A DNA stretch of 7,159 nt from Chloroflexota bacterium. GTDB lineage: Bacteria > Chloroflexota > Anaerolineae > Promineifilales > Promineifilaceae. Shown here piece after piece: positions 1 through 5,603 of this stretch. How positions within the stretch are numbered: the stretch's first letter is position 1; the number at the start of each line of letters is the position of its first letter. The stretch is from contig QQUD01000293.1 of NCBI GenBank assembly GCA_008501785.1, forward strand, positions 1 to 7,159, in the 5' to 3' direction. A program made the position numbers and the translations under genes. Under the pieces are notes generated by a model that had not been told where the DNA came from, made no database searches, and saw only the letters and a program-made list of their open reading frames with translations.

Positions 1-801
1 GATGAGGAAATACCAATACAAATTAGTCTGCCATTGTGGACAAAATCCAAGCAAAAAGGTGTTGATTTTGGAAATAGTGAGTGGAAAATTAAACCAAAAT
101 CCAAGCACAACCATGCCGGTAATGAGCATGCCCCATCGAGCCTGTTTTTTGTACTTAAATTTGCGCTGATGGGCGAAATAGCCAACGGTATACAGTGCCA
201 ATACTGTGATTTCGGGAATACCAAAAACAATGTTGGGTGGTGGCGGTGTTTCCACCGCAAATCCTAATTGCTGATTGGCAATGCGCTGTGTTCCTTGCAG
301 GGTTGCCTCTGCTAAAGCACGCGCCGTGTAGGTTGCGCCGGTAATGCCGTCTAAATCTTCATTGAGCTGGAACCCATCGCTGTATGTTTTGCCCATTAAT
401 TGCTCGGTGAATCCTGCATTCATGACGCGCTCGAAGAATGATGGGGTTTCGACGTGGTCGGCAACGGCCGTTTCCACCACATTCCCTTCCAAATCTAGCC
501 CGACTGCAACCACAATTGGTCCACCGTAGCCAACAGCCTCACCAAGCGTCACATAGCCAATTAGTGTTTCTTCAGATTGGTTGGCATATGCAGCAAACGT
601 ATCGCTATTTACATGTTCAAACCGATCCGCTTCCGGCATAGCTGCTTCAATTGCAGGCATGGTGTCACTGGATTCCAGCAAAGAACCCGCAATCCAGGCA
701 ATGACAATCGTGGCAATGGCCGCAATTGCTAACCAGCGCTCCCATCGCTTCGTCCGGTCTCGTTTACTCATCTTGAGTTTGATTTGATTTTTCTCACTCA
801 A
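1..801 (-). CDS. rdhC: RdhC/NosR-like membrane flavoprotein, 3' end cut by window edge
   Basis: 267 residues are visible and the frame is still open at base 1. I chose a TTG start at 801 because GGGAGG stands nine bases upstream; an in-frame ATG at 771 has no such site. In order: a cytoplasmic N-terminus rich in Lys/Arg, a first membrane span (about 23-42), an extracytoplasmic FMN-binding domain (about 60-180), and further spans at about 192-210 and 224-245. The domain ends in DGITGAT (151-157), which fits the Dxx[ST]GA[ST] motif where ApbE-type transferases attach FMN, so Thr157 is the likely flavinylated residue. This layout matches the N-terminal half of RdhC/PceC and NosR/NirI proteins. 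The later spans and the CX3CP cysteine motifs expected in that family would lie outside the window. Family members are linked to quinol electron transfer or maturation of the partner enzyme; the role here is inferred from nearby rdhAB. A NosR-like protein of another pathway is possible but less likely in this context. Confidence 0.82.
   Translation of the reverse strand, partial: MSEKNQIKLKMSKRDRTKRWERWLAIAAIATIVIAWIAGSLLESSDTMPAIEAAMPEADRFEHVNSDTFAAYANQSEETLIGYVTLGEAVGYGGPIVVAVGLDLEGNVVETAVADHVETPSFFERVMNAGFTEQLMGKTYSDGFQLNEDLDGITGATYTARALAEATLQGTQRIANQQLGFAVETPPPPNIVFGIPEITVLALYTVGYFAHQRKFKYKKQARWGMLITGMVVLGFWFNFPLTISKINTFLLGFCPQWQTNLYWYFLI
463..472. repeat. Iterated palindrome AACGGCCGTT, copy 1
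   Basis: Perfect 10-bp palindrome inside the rdhC-like gene, read there as part of ETAVA. One of four copies in the window. Confidence 0.8.
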
Positions 802-810
802 TCCGTTGCG

Positions 811-816
811 CCTCCC
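811..816 (-). promoter_or_regulatory. Ribosome binding site deciding the TTG start of the rdhC-like gene
   Basis: GGGAGG on the minus strand, nine bases before TTG (799-801). It is the best Shine-Dalgarno match near this gene and argues for the TTG start rather than the internal ATG ten codons later. Confidence 0.7.
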
Positions 817-834
817 ACATTAACAAAATTTATG

Positions 835-1074
835 TTACTCATTCCCATCTTCCCCGATTGGTGCTGAAAACATTTCCTCCCGTTCTTCTGCGGTCAGAGT
901 TGGGAGGGGTGTTGGTTCTGCTTCTTGAATTGTCGTAACTGATTGGTTTTGTGATTCGAGTTGAGTGGATAGATTATTGGTTAATTCCACGAGTATCATA
1001 CCCACACATAGCAAAACAAAAACCATCAGGATAATGTCAATGATTTGTTTGTTTTTACTTTTAGATTGTGCCAT
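835..1074 (-). CDS. Small single-span membrane protein of unknown function
   Basis: 79 residues; not a family I recognise. A Lys/Ser-rich cytoplasmic start (1-9) is followed by one hydrophobic span (about 11-31, IIDIILMVFVLLCVGMILVEL less its last residue). A polar tail follows that is rich in Gln, Thr and Pro and ends in an acidic stretch. By the positive-inside rule the tail faces out. The ATG at 1074 has only a weak upstream GGA, so translation may be modest. It lies 33 bp upstream of the rdhC-like gene on the same strand and 56 bp after the TPR gene, so the three may share a transcript. A small subunit or anchor partner of the rdhC-like protein is a guess from position alone. The tail shows no cysteines or known motif. 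Confidence 0.65.
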   Translation of the reverse strand: MAQSKSKNKQIIDIILMVFVLLCVGMILVELTNNLSTQLESQNQSVTTIQEAEPTPLPTLTAEEREEMFSAPIGEDGNE

Positions 1075-1098
1075 TATGCTTTGTCCATTTGCGATTCT

Positions 1099-1141
1099 AC
1101 GAGTTCTCTCGTTTACACGAGTTCTCTCGTTTACACGAGTT
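1099..1141. repeat. Tandem 18-bp repeat with internal hairpins at the end of the TPR gene
   Basis: Unit ACGAGTTCTCTCGTTTAC occurs twice in full (1099-1116 and 1117-1134), followed by seven more matching bases (1135-1141). Each unit holds the inverted repeat ACGAG-ttct-CTCGT. The array starts in the TPR gene's last codons and stop (TAA at 1131-1133) and runs into the gap, so the sequence around the stop codon is itself repeated downstream. Confidence 0.85.
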
Positions 1142-2459
1142 TAGCCAGTAGATTTCGTGCTTTGTCTGCTTGTTCGGTCAGGTTGGCTTTGGTGTAGATG
1201 GAAACGGCCGTTTCACAAAAACCCCGCGCCTTCTCCACATCACCCTTATCCGCAAAAGCCATTGCCAACATCACCAACTGTTCGCCTTCCAGGTCTAGCA
1301 AATCGTGCTTTCGCGCCAGCTCAAGGGCAAGTTCATGATGTCGAACGGCTTCATCTGTCCGATTTAACTCAGCCAAAATGATGCCAATTCGCCCTAACAA
1401 ATAAGCTTTATCAGTCATACGCTGCAACCGCTGCGTGACCATCAATGCCTGCTGATAAGTTCCCAGAGATTTCTCAAGTTCATTGGTGATCATATAAGAT
1501 TCACCCAAGCCCAACAGCAGATTAATCTCTTGGTTCCGATCTTTGGATGTCAGGGCAAATTCAAGTGCTTCCATGGTTGCGCGACGCGCTTTTGTAACAA
1601 GATTTAGCCGATAAAATGCGGCAATCAGGTGTTCATAAAAGAGATTGGCGATTGCATCGTTCGTTTCTTTTGCTAACGCGACACCTTTTTGCGCGTAGGC
1701 AACAACTTTCTCGTTGTCATTCAGTTTGGTATGCACATTTATGAGATGGCGATACGCTTGCAGCTCGGCCTTTTTGTTGCCAATTTCATGCACAAAAGTG
1801 ACAACATCATCAAAAATTTGCCCCGCTTCTAAAAACTCCCCTTTCCACTCCAGCAAAGCACCTAAATTGCCATGAAAACCAATTTCTGCTTGCCGATCCT
1901 CCAATTCGCGGGCCAGGTCACGGGCTTGCACAAAATAAGCTTCTGCTTTGTCAGCAGAGGCAATGGTCATGCAATAATTGCCAAACGCACCGGTGACATT
2001 CATTTGTCGCCGCTTATCGCCAATTTTTTCGGCAATCTCCAACGCGGCATTAAGTTTTTCCAGTGCAATCACCTCTTCCCCAGAATCAATCAGAATCTGT
2101 CCTTGTGTTGCCAGGGCATCACATTGAACCCGCTCATTCTGTTTTGCCACTGCTAAATTCTCGATTTTGTGAGCTGTTTTAAAGGCTTGTGGGTGTTGAT
2201 CGGTGGATTGATAAGCCATTGTTTTAATTCCCAGACAATGTACCTGTAAAATAAAATCGTCAAGCTCTTTGAAAATTTGGTCAACCTCATTGAAACTTCT
2301 CAGACCTTCTTTGAACTTGTTCACGCTGAAAAGTGCGAATCCCAAATTTGCCGCAGCCACACTGATTTTGCGTGGATCACCTTCGTCACGCATATCTGCC
2401 AAATATTTTCGAGCCTGGGTTAACCGCAGGCTTGCTTTTTTTCGAGACTTGTCTGTCAT
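1131..2459 (-). CDS. Soluble tetratricopeptide-repeat protein
   Basis: 442 residues made almost entirely of paired amphipathic helices. I count about nine TPR-like units of 35-40 residues, recognisable from the spaced G/A/Y and closing A..A... pattern, for example NLGFALFSVNKFKEGLRSF, NLGALLEWKGEFLEAGQIF and GRIGIILAELNRTDEAVRHH. There is no signal peptide, membrane span, ATPase or DNA-binding domain, so it should be a cytoplasmic protein-protein interaction scaffold. The start is supported by AGAGGAG eleven bases upstream. It follows the SRPBCC gene by 48 bp. The repeats resemble the helical mid-region of MalT/LuxR regulators such as the one at 5631, so a free-standing relative of such a sensor domain is one possibility. 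A chaperone-like helper for RdhA is another. Neither is shown by the sequence. Confidence 0.85.
   Translation of the reverse strand: MTDKSRKKASLRLTQARKYLADMRDEGDPRKISVAAANLGFALFSVNKFKEGLRSFNEVDQIFKELDDFILQVHCLGIKTMAYQSTDQHPQAFKTAHKIENLAVAKQNERVQCDALATQGQILIDSGEEVIALEKLNAALEIAEKIGDKRRQMNVTGAFGNYCMTIASADKAEAYFVQARDLARELEDRQAEIGFHGNLGALLEWKGEFLEAGQIFDDVVTFVHEIGNKKAELQAYRHLINVHTKLNDNEKVVAYAQKGVALAKETNDAIANLFYEHLIAAFYRLNLVTKARRATMEALEFALTSKDRNQEINLLLGLGESYMITNELEKSLGTYQQALMVTQRLQRMTDKAYLLGRIGIILAELNRTDEAVRHHELALELARKHDLLDLEGEQLVMLAMAFADKGDVEKARGFCETAVSIYTKANLTEQADKARNLLAKLV
1203..1212. repeat. Iterated palindrome AACGGCCGTT, copy 2
   Basis: Inside the TPR gene, read as part of ETAVS. Here the palindrome extends to 14 bp (GAAACGGCCGTTTC, 1201-1214). 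Confidence 0.8.
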
Positions 2460-2483
2460 TGGGGAATTATCTCCTCTGTAAGT

Positions 2484-2512
2484 CGTAGGACAAAACAGCG
2501 TCTTGACCTACG
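2484..2512. other. Inverted repeat in the SRPBCC-TPR gap
   Basis: CGTAGG (2484-2489) and CCTACG (2507-2512) form a six-pair stem that can extend inward by three more pairs after one mismatch. It covers the stop codon of the SRPBCC gene and is not followed by a T-run, so it does not look like an ordinary terminator. It may be an RNA processing or stabilising hairpin between two co-transcribed genes. Confidence 0.4.
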
Positions 2513-2987
2513 GGTTTTCATCCGTGGTGCGTTTTGTGTCCATAATCAGAGATTGCAGCCGTGTCAAAAAGTTTTGCTCTTTCCAAAAAGCCTGATACTT
2601 GTGATAGACTGATGCTTGAATATTTTCGGATAAATATTTAAAGCCATCATGTTTTAAGGATAATTTTGTGCCTGATTCTACTACTTCCAGCTCAATGGTT
2701 ACCATTGTATTGTTGAACCAAGTTTCCCCATAATCATCACGCTCAATCCAGGTAAACGCAAATTTTTTCTTGGGAATAACCAAACCAATTTCACCTTCAA
2801 CAAGGCAATTCTCTCCGTCAAAGGATAATGGGATTTCTATGTTACCCCCCTCATAAACATCGATCACAAATTCATTGGCGTGGAGCCACTGTTTCATCTT
2901 TTCTTCATTCAACAAGAATTCCCACACCTTATCGATAGCGGTTGGGATTGTGATTTCTTGAATTATTTGGAGGGGTTTGCTGTTCAT
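2508..2987 (-). CDS. SRPBCC (AHSA1/START-like) domain protein
   Basis: 159 residues, one complete SRPBCC fold. The N-terminal strand QEITIPTAIDKVWEFLLNEE is followed by KMKQWL, a strand-rich middle with the typical Trp/Phe pattern (FAFTWIERDDYGETW), and a C-terminal helix (about 125-150) that closes the ligand cavity. Such domains bind hydrophobic ligands or act as Hsp90-cochaperone-like modules; the ligand cannot be read from sequence. It has no export signal. No good Shine-Dalgarno stands before the ATG at 2987, which lies only 27 bases after the terminator hairpin, so it probably depends on read-through or a very short leader. Its position between rdhAB and the TPR and rdhC-like genes makes an accessory role possible but unproven. 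Confidence 0.85.
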   Translation of the reverse strand: MNSKPLQIIQEITIPTAIDKVWEFLLNEEKMKQWLHANEFVIDVYEGGNIEIPLSFDGENCLVEGEIGLVIPKKKFAFTWIERDDYGETWFNNTMVTIELEVVESGTKLSLKHDGFKYLSENIQASVYHKYQAFWKEQNFLTRLQSLIMDTKRTTDENP

Positions 2988-3014
2988 AATTTGAATTAAT
3001 TCGATTTTACAAAA

Positions 3015-3048
3015 GAGTAGAGACGTAGGTTGCTACGTCTCTACTTTT
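3015..3048 (-). terminator. Strong hairpin terminator after rdhB
   Basis: GTAGAGACGTAG (3017-3028), loop GTTG, then CTACGTCTCTAC (3033-3044): a perfect 12-pair stem, 13 with A3016-T3045. Read on the minus strand, the stem is followed by CTCTTTT. The plus strand also has TTTT after the stem, so it could act in both directions. It ends the rdhAB transcript, at least in part. Confidence 0.75.
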
Positions 3049-3109
3049 ACTTTCTACATTTCAAAAAAAGAATGCATCTTTTCTTGATTGAAGCTTGCCA
3101 ATATTTGAG

Positions 3110-3403
3110 CTATGCTGTCTTTGGTTTGGCAGATAGTAGCCGCCAAAGGCCGACGCCCAAAATTAGGGAGACAAATAGCCCTAATAATGCTAGTTTCCAG
3201 CCAGCGCTTGCTTCATATTCACCGATGAGCGTACCCCAGGCCAGGAAACTCATGTTAAAGATGAAGTACCAAACAATCGCCAGCAGCCATTTCCACCAGT
3301 TAAGTTCCCATTTGCGATCCTCGGCAAAGGTTTTGAAACCTACTCCAACAAGGATAGCAATCATTCCCATCAAAAACCAGAATACATTACCTTCAAAAAA
3401 CAT
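3110..3403 (-). CDS. rdhB: Reductive dehalogenase membrane anchor RdhB
   Basis: 97 residues, the usual size for RdhB. Three hydrophobic spans (about 7-25, 38-60 and 70-90) carry the family's signature features: a W-rich NWWKWLL stretch before the second span and GEYEASAGW (61-69) before the third. RdhB binds the exported RdhA and holds it on the outer face of the cytoplasmic membrane. I chose the ATG at 3403 over an in-frame TTG at 3427 because AAGGAG (3411-3416) stands seven bases upstream of the ATG and itself lies within the longer reading. One base separates this start from the rdhA stop, so the two are almost surely translationally coupled. Confidence 0.93.
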   Translation of the reverse strand: MFFEGNVFWFLMGMIAILVGVGFKTFAEDRKWELNWWKWLLAIVWYFIFNMSFLAWGTLIGEYEASAGWKLALLGLFVSLILGVGLWRLLSAKPKTA

Positions 3404-3404
3404 C

Positions 3405-4922
3405 TTAACTCTCCTTTGGATCGACAATATCTATGTCAAGATAGGTTTCGCCTTGCAGCCAGAATGGTTCTTTACGGTATTGGGCGAATTTTCCACCTTC
3501 GGCAATGCGGCGATATTCTAGCGCTTCGGGGGCATCGAAGAAGTTCTTTTGCATCCAAAGCAAGGTGCTGCTGACTGTTCCTGTTGGGTCACGGGGGTCG
3601 AGTTCACGGGATAGATCATGCAGCCAGTTGTCTTTACGGCTGTAGGGGCAGTTGGCTACGCACAAACGACAGCCCATGCCACCCATTGACTCACGCCAGA
3701 AGTTGTAGCAGGCCCCATTGTTGATGTACCAATGCTCATAACCGCGAATTTCTAGCCCATCGTAGTTGTCGGCAAATGAGATTGCGCCTGAGGGGCATTG
3801 TTCAGCACAAATTTTACATTTTTGGCAGAATTCTTTGACACCGAATTCGATGGGTTTGTCTTCGGCAAGTTCTAGGTTGGTGAGGATAACGGCCGTTCTA
3901 CAGTTACTACCCGTTTCCGGCGTAATCACATAGCCAGCACGACAATGTTCACCCAGACCAGCATCCACAGCATAAGGTGGAACCACAACATCATAGCCAT
4001 TGTTTGGTGTACTGGCTCGTGTTGCATACCCCATCTTCTTCAGTGCGCCTTCAATGCGGATACCTGCGATGGAAACACGAGCATACGCATCTTGACTGGT
4101 GGACATTTGCGGACTGCCAAGCACCTCGTCCCATTCCATTGGCACGCCAATCACGATTGCAGATTTATAATGTGCTGGCAATTTAGAATGATCATATTCT
4201 GGTGGGCAGCCACGCCATCCATCCCCATAATGCCAATCAATATTTGGTTTTGTAATCCGCACCAATGTGGCACCAAACCGGTGAGAAATCTCTTTCACAA
4301 ATTCAGCCGCTAATTCAGGACTCTTGAAAGGCAGTTTCTCACCAAGCGGTTGCCCGCCACCCCGACCAATTGTTGTGAAATCATATTCTTCGGGCGGTGA
4401 ATCAGGACTTACTGGCCGAATTGCACCAAACCCTGCTTCGTAAACATCAATCAGGTGATAATAGGCACCATACTGCTTACGATCTTCTCCATTGTTAGGA
4501 ATTGTCTCAGTGAACGTTTTATAATCCCAATCCAGGCGTTCAGGGAATTTTTTGTAAAATTCCACCATTGGCGGCGGGAATCCCATATCTTCGATGGGAT
4601 CCTCGATTGTCCATGTTGGATTAGCTTCGAGCGCTTTTTGGAAAGTCGCAACACGCCCAAAAACATAGTCAGTCATGTGACTAGGGCGACGAACTTCCCC
4701 AACTGGTTTAAAGACAGGGCCTTCTACTTCAAAGGGTTTGCGGTTAAAAAACTGCGTACCTGGATTATTCGATTCCCAGCCAGTGTAAGTTTCCGAAGAT
4801 GATCCGGCAGCAATACCGCCTGCAACAAACCCGCCAGCTTGAACGGCAAGTCCAGCCAGACCGGCGATCTTCAGAAAATCACGGCGTGAGACACCATTTT
4901 TTGTATCTTGTGCGTCACTCAT
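3405..4922 (-). CDS. rdhA: Corrinoid-dependent reductive dehalogenase, catalytic subunit
   Basis: 505 residues, the normal RdhA size. A Tat signal with SRRDFLK at 12-18 and a hydrophobic Ala/Gly stretch (19-40) directs export of the folded, cofactor-loaded enzyme. The middle holds the cobalamin-binding nitroreductase-like fold, including the conserved AGLGEHCRAGYVITPETG block (321-338). The C-terminal part binds two [4Fe-4S] clusters: CX2CX2CX3CP (Cys366, 369, 372, 376) and the shortened CX12CX2CX3CP form (Cys405, 418, 421, 425) typical of respiratory RdhA. By spacing alone, Tyr280, Asn307 and Arg342 are candidates for the Tyr-Asn-Arg set of PceA. The family removes halogens reductively as the terminal step of respiration; the substrate cannot be predicted. 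The ATG at 4922 has AGAGGAG eight bases upstream; a longer in-frame reading to 4994 would start inside the riboswitch region and is unlikely. Tat signal plus rdhB exclude the cytosolic relative QueG. Confidence 0.96.
   Translation of the reverse strand: MSDAQDTKNGVSRRDFLKIAGLAGLAVQAGGFVAGGIAAGSSSETYTGWESNNPGTQFFNRKPFEVEGPVFKPVGEVRRPSHMTDYVFGRVATFQKALEANPTWTIEDPIEDMGFPPPMVEFYKKFPERLDWDYKTFTETIPNNGEDRKQYGAYYHLIDVYEAGFGAIRPVSPDSPPEEYDFTTIGRGGGQPLGEKLPFKSPELAAEFVKEISHRFGATLVRITKPNIDWHYGDGWRGCPPEYDHSKLPAHYKSAIVIGVPMEWDEVLGSPQMSTSQDAYARVSIAGIRIEGALKKMGYATRASTPNNGYDVVVPPYAVDAGLGEHCRAGYVITPETGSNCRTAVILTNLELAEDKPIEFGVKEFCQKCKICAEQCPSGAISFADNYDGLEIRGYEHWYINNGACYNFWRESMGGMGCRLCVANCPYSRKDNWLHDLSRELDPRDPTGTVSSTLLWMQKNFFDAPEALEYRRIAEGGKFAQYRKEPFWLQGETYLDIDIVDPKES
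3411..3416 (-). promoter_or_regulatory. Ribosome binding site deciding the rdhB start
   Basis: AAGGAG on the minus strand, inside the last codons of rdhA and seven bases from the ATG at 3403. It fixes the 97-residue form of RdhB. Confidence 0.8.
3888..3897. repeat. Iterated palindrome AACGGCCGTT, copy 3
   Basis: Inside rdhA, spanning the codons for Arg342-Thr-Ala-Val345. Confidence 0.8.
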
Positions 4923-4939
4923 AGGTAAATCTCCTCTGT

Positions 4940-4975
4940 AAAATAAAAAAACACAGCTTCGTCCGAGTTGTGTTT
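4940..4975 (-). terminator. Terminator-like hairpin in the rdhA leader (expression platform)
   Basis: On the minus strand AAACACA (4975-4969) pairs with TGTGTTT (4955-4949), with further Ts down to 4945 and TTTT at 4943-4940. It ends just before the rdhA Shine-Dalgarno (CTCCTCT on plus, 4931-4937) and after the riboswitch, the position expected of an attenuator. The stem is AT-rich, so termination would be partial or conditional. An upstream AAAAAACAC (5003-4995) can pair with GTGTTTTTT (4954-4946) and compete with it. Confidence 0.65.
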
Positions 4976-5000
4976 CCAATCCACGAGAAATCACGTGTTT

Positions 5001-5080
5001 TTTGAGTTCCTGGCTTTCCCTGCTTACGCAAAGGTTTACAGTTGCGGGACAGCGCCGGAATCACACCGGCTTCCTCGAAA
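5001..5080 (-). promoter_or_regulatory. Cobalamin riboswitch in the rdhA leader
   Basis: Minus-strand RNA shows the conserved core: GGAAGCCGGTG (5074-5064), the stem GCCGG/CCGGC (5070-5066 with 5058-5054), GCTGTCCCGCAACTGTAA (5053-5036) and a B12-box, AAGCCAGGAACTC (5016-5004). Between core and B12-box is one hairpin, CTTTGC-GTAA-GCAGGG (5033-5018), with a GNRA-type loop. The outer stem can form from TTT-c-GAG (5080-5074) and CTCAAA (5006-5001). The short peripheral part suggests the compact cobalamin class II rather than the large adenosylcobalamin type. A small hairpin CACG/CGTG (4997-4994 with 4985-4982) follows and may be the kissing-loop arm. The element lies between the rdhA promoter and a terminator-like hairpin. 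Confidence 0.9.
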
Positions 5081-5096
5081 GGGCAATAGCTTTCTA

Positions 5097-5102
5097 ATAT
5101 TA
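5097..5102 (-). promoter_or_regulatory. Candidate -10 box for rdhA
   Basis: TAATAT on the minus strand, in an A/T-rich stretch directly before the riboswitch; transcription would start near 5090. No good -35 box is seen 17 bp upstream (ATTTCC), which fits an activator-dependent promoter using the operators at 5128 and 5173. The same hexamer stands at nearly the same distance from the matching operator upstream of the small regulator. Confidence 0.5.
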
Positions 5103-5127
5103 TTTTAAGGAATGAGAAGGGAAATTG

Positions 5128-5146
5128 AAACACCCCAATGTGTGAT
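5128..5146. promoter_or_regulatory. Operator-like site A (proximal, rdhA promoter)
   Basis: Read on the minus strand: ATCACACATTGGGGTGTTT. It keeps the left half-site ATCACAC and a degenerate right half. It matches site C at 5559 in 15 of 19 bases and lies 25 bp before the candidate -10 box. Confidence 0.65.
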
Positions 5147-5172
5147 TTTGTTAATTATTTCACAAAGTAGTT

Positions 5173-5190
5173 GTCACACTTTTGTGTGAT
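5173..5190. promoter_or_regulatory. Operator-like site B (distal, rdhA promoter)
   Basis: GTCACACTTTTGTGTGAT, a near-perfect inverted repeat (TCACAC-N4-GTGTGA). It differs from site D at 5604 in one base. It lies exactly 44 bp upstream of site A and overlaps the last codons and stop (TGA at 5174-5176) of the small regulator. Confidence 0.75.
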
Positions 5191-5452
5191 AAGGCTTTAG
5201 ATTTTGAGCAGCAAGAACAGCTTGTGTTCGATTGCGAACATTCAGTTTTTTGTAGATGCGCTTGATATGGGTTTTGAGGGTGTTTTCTGAAATGGAGAGC
5301 AGGGCAGCGATTTCTGCATACGAATGCCCTTTTGCTAGCAAGGCGATGACTTCTTGTTCCTTTGGAGACAGGTGAATGTTGTCACAACGCGCTTGATCTG
5401 ACGTTTTCTCTTTTTGGATATCTTTTGGCTGACCTGACTCAAGGTTGGTCAT
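5174..5452 (-). CDS. Stand-alone LuxR-type DNA-binding protein
   Basis: 92 residues. After a polar, probably disordered start (1-26) comes a LuxR/NarL-type helix-turn-helix domain (about 28-85): LSPKEQEVIALL, then GHSYAEIAALLSIS, then the recognition helix NTLKTHIKRIYKKL (57-70) and NRTQAVLAAQ. There is no receiver, ATPase or ligand domain, so it can only bind DNA unless it pairs with another protein, perhaps the large regulator encoded just upstream. The domain is very close to that protein's C-terminus (shared NTLKTHIKRIY and QAVLAAQ), pointing to local duplication. The ATG at 5452 has AAGGA ten bases before it. Its promoter carries the same operator pair as rdhA, which suggests autoregulation and control of rdhA. 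The last codons (HTKV-stop) are read from operator B, as if the coding frame had run into regulatory DNA. Confidence 0.88.
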   Translation of the reverse strand: MTNLESGQPKDIQKEKTSDQARCDNIHLSPKEQEVIALLAKGHSYAEIAALLSISENTLKTHIKRIYKKLNVRNRTQAVLAAQNLKPYHTKV

Positions 5453-5468
5453 AAGTTGATTATCCTTT

Positions 5469-5506
5469 TCAGAGTTGATGTGAGAAGGTTTGAGTAGAAA
5501 CTCTGA
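5469..5506 (-). promoter_or_regulatory. Inverted repeat in the leader of the small regulator
   Basis: TCAGAGTT (5506-5499 on the minus strand) pairs with AACTCTGA (5476-5469), eight pairs with a 22-base loop. The right arm touches the AAAAGGA ribosome binding region, so the hairpin could limit translation of the small regulator. No T-run follows. Confidence 0.45.
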
Positions 5507-5524
5507 CTGTCATTTCGATTCCAG

Positions 5525-5530
5525 ATATTA
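5525..5530 (-). promoter_or_regulatory. Candidate -10 box for the small regulator
   Basis: TAATAT on the minus strand, 28 bp after operator site C, giving a start near 5518 and a leader of about 65 bases. The -35 region (CACACA) is poor. The upstream TATAAAAT at 5533-5540 is an alternative -10. Confidence 0.45.
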
Positions 5531-5558
5531 AATTTTATAAAAAGTGGTGTGTGTTTTT

Positions 5559-5577
5559 AAACACCCTTTTGTGTTAT
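5559..5577. promoter_or_regulatory. Operator-like site C (proximal, small-regulator promoter)
   Basis: Read on the minus strand: ATAACACAAAAGGGTGTTT; it contains the inverted repeat AACAC-N6-GTGTT. It is the counterpart of site A, and the two also share ACAAA immediately upstream. Confidence 0.65.
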
Positions 5578-5603
5578 TTTGTAAAAAATTTGGCAATCGA
5601 GAT

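Noticed and set aside
34..787. Plus-strand open frames over the left end
   Set aside because: They are shadows of the minus-strand rdhC-like gene, which has a clear FMN motif and membrane spans.
3404..3427. TTG start of rdhB at 3427 giving 105 residues
   Set aside because: The extra codons contain the AAGGAG that serves the ATG at 3403, and the 97-residue form fits the family.
3110..4922. Epoxyqueuosine reductase (QueG) instead of RdhA
   Set aside because: QueG shares the corrinoid and iron-sulfur folds but is cytosolic; here a Tat signal and an adjacent rdhB are present.
4923..4994. Longer rdhA reading starting at 4994
   Set aside because: The added 24 residues would be encoded by the riboswitch platform and terminator hairpin; the ATG at 4922 has a strong ribosome binding site and places the Tat motif normally.
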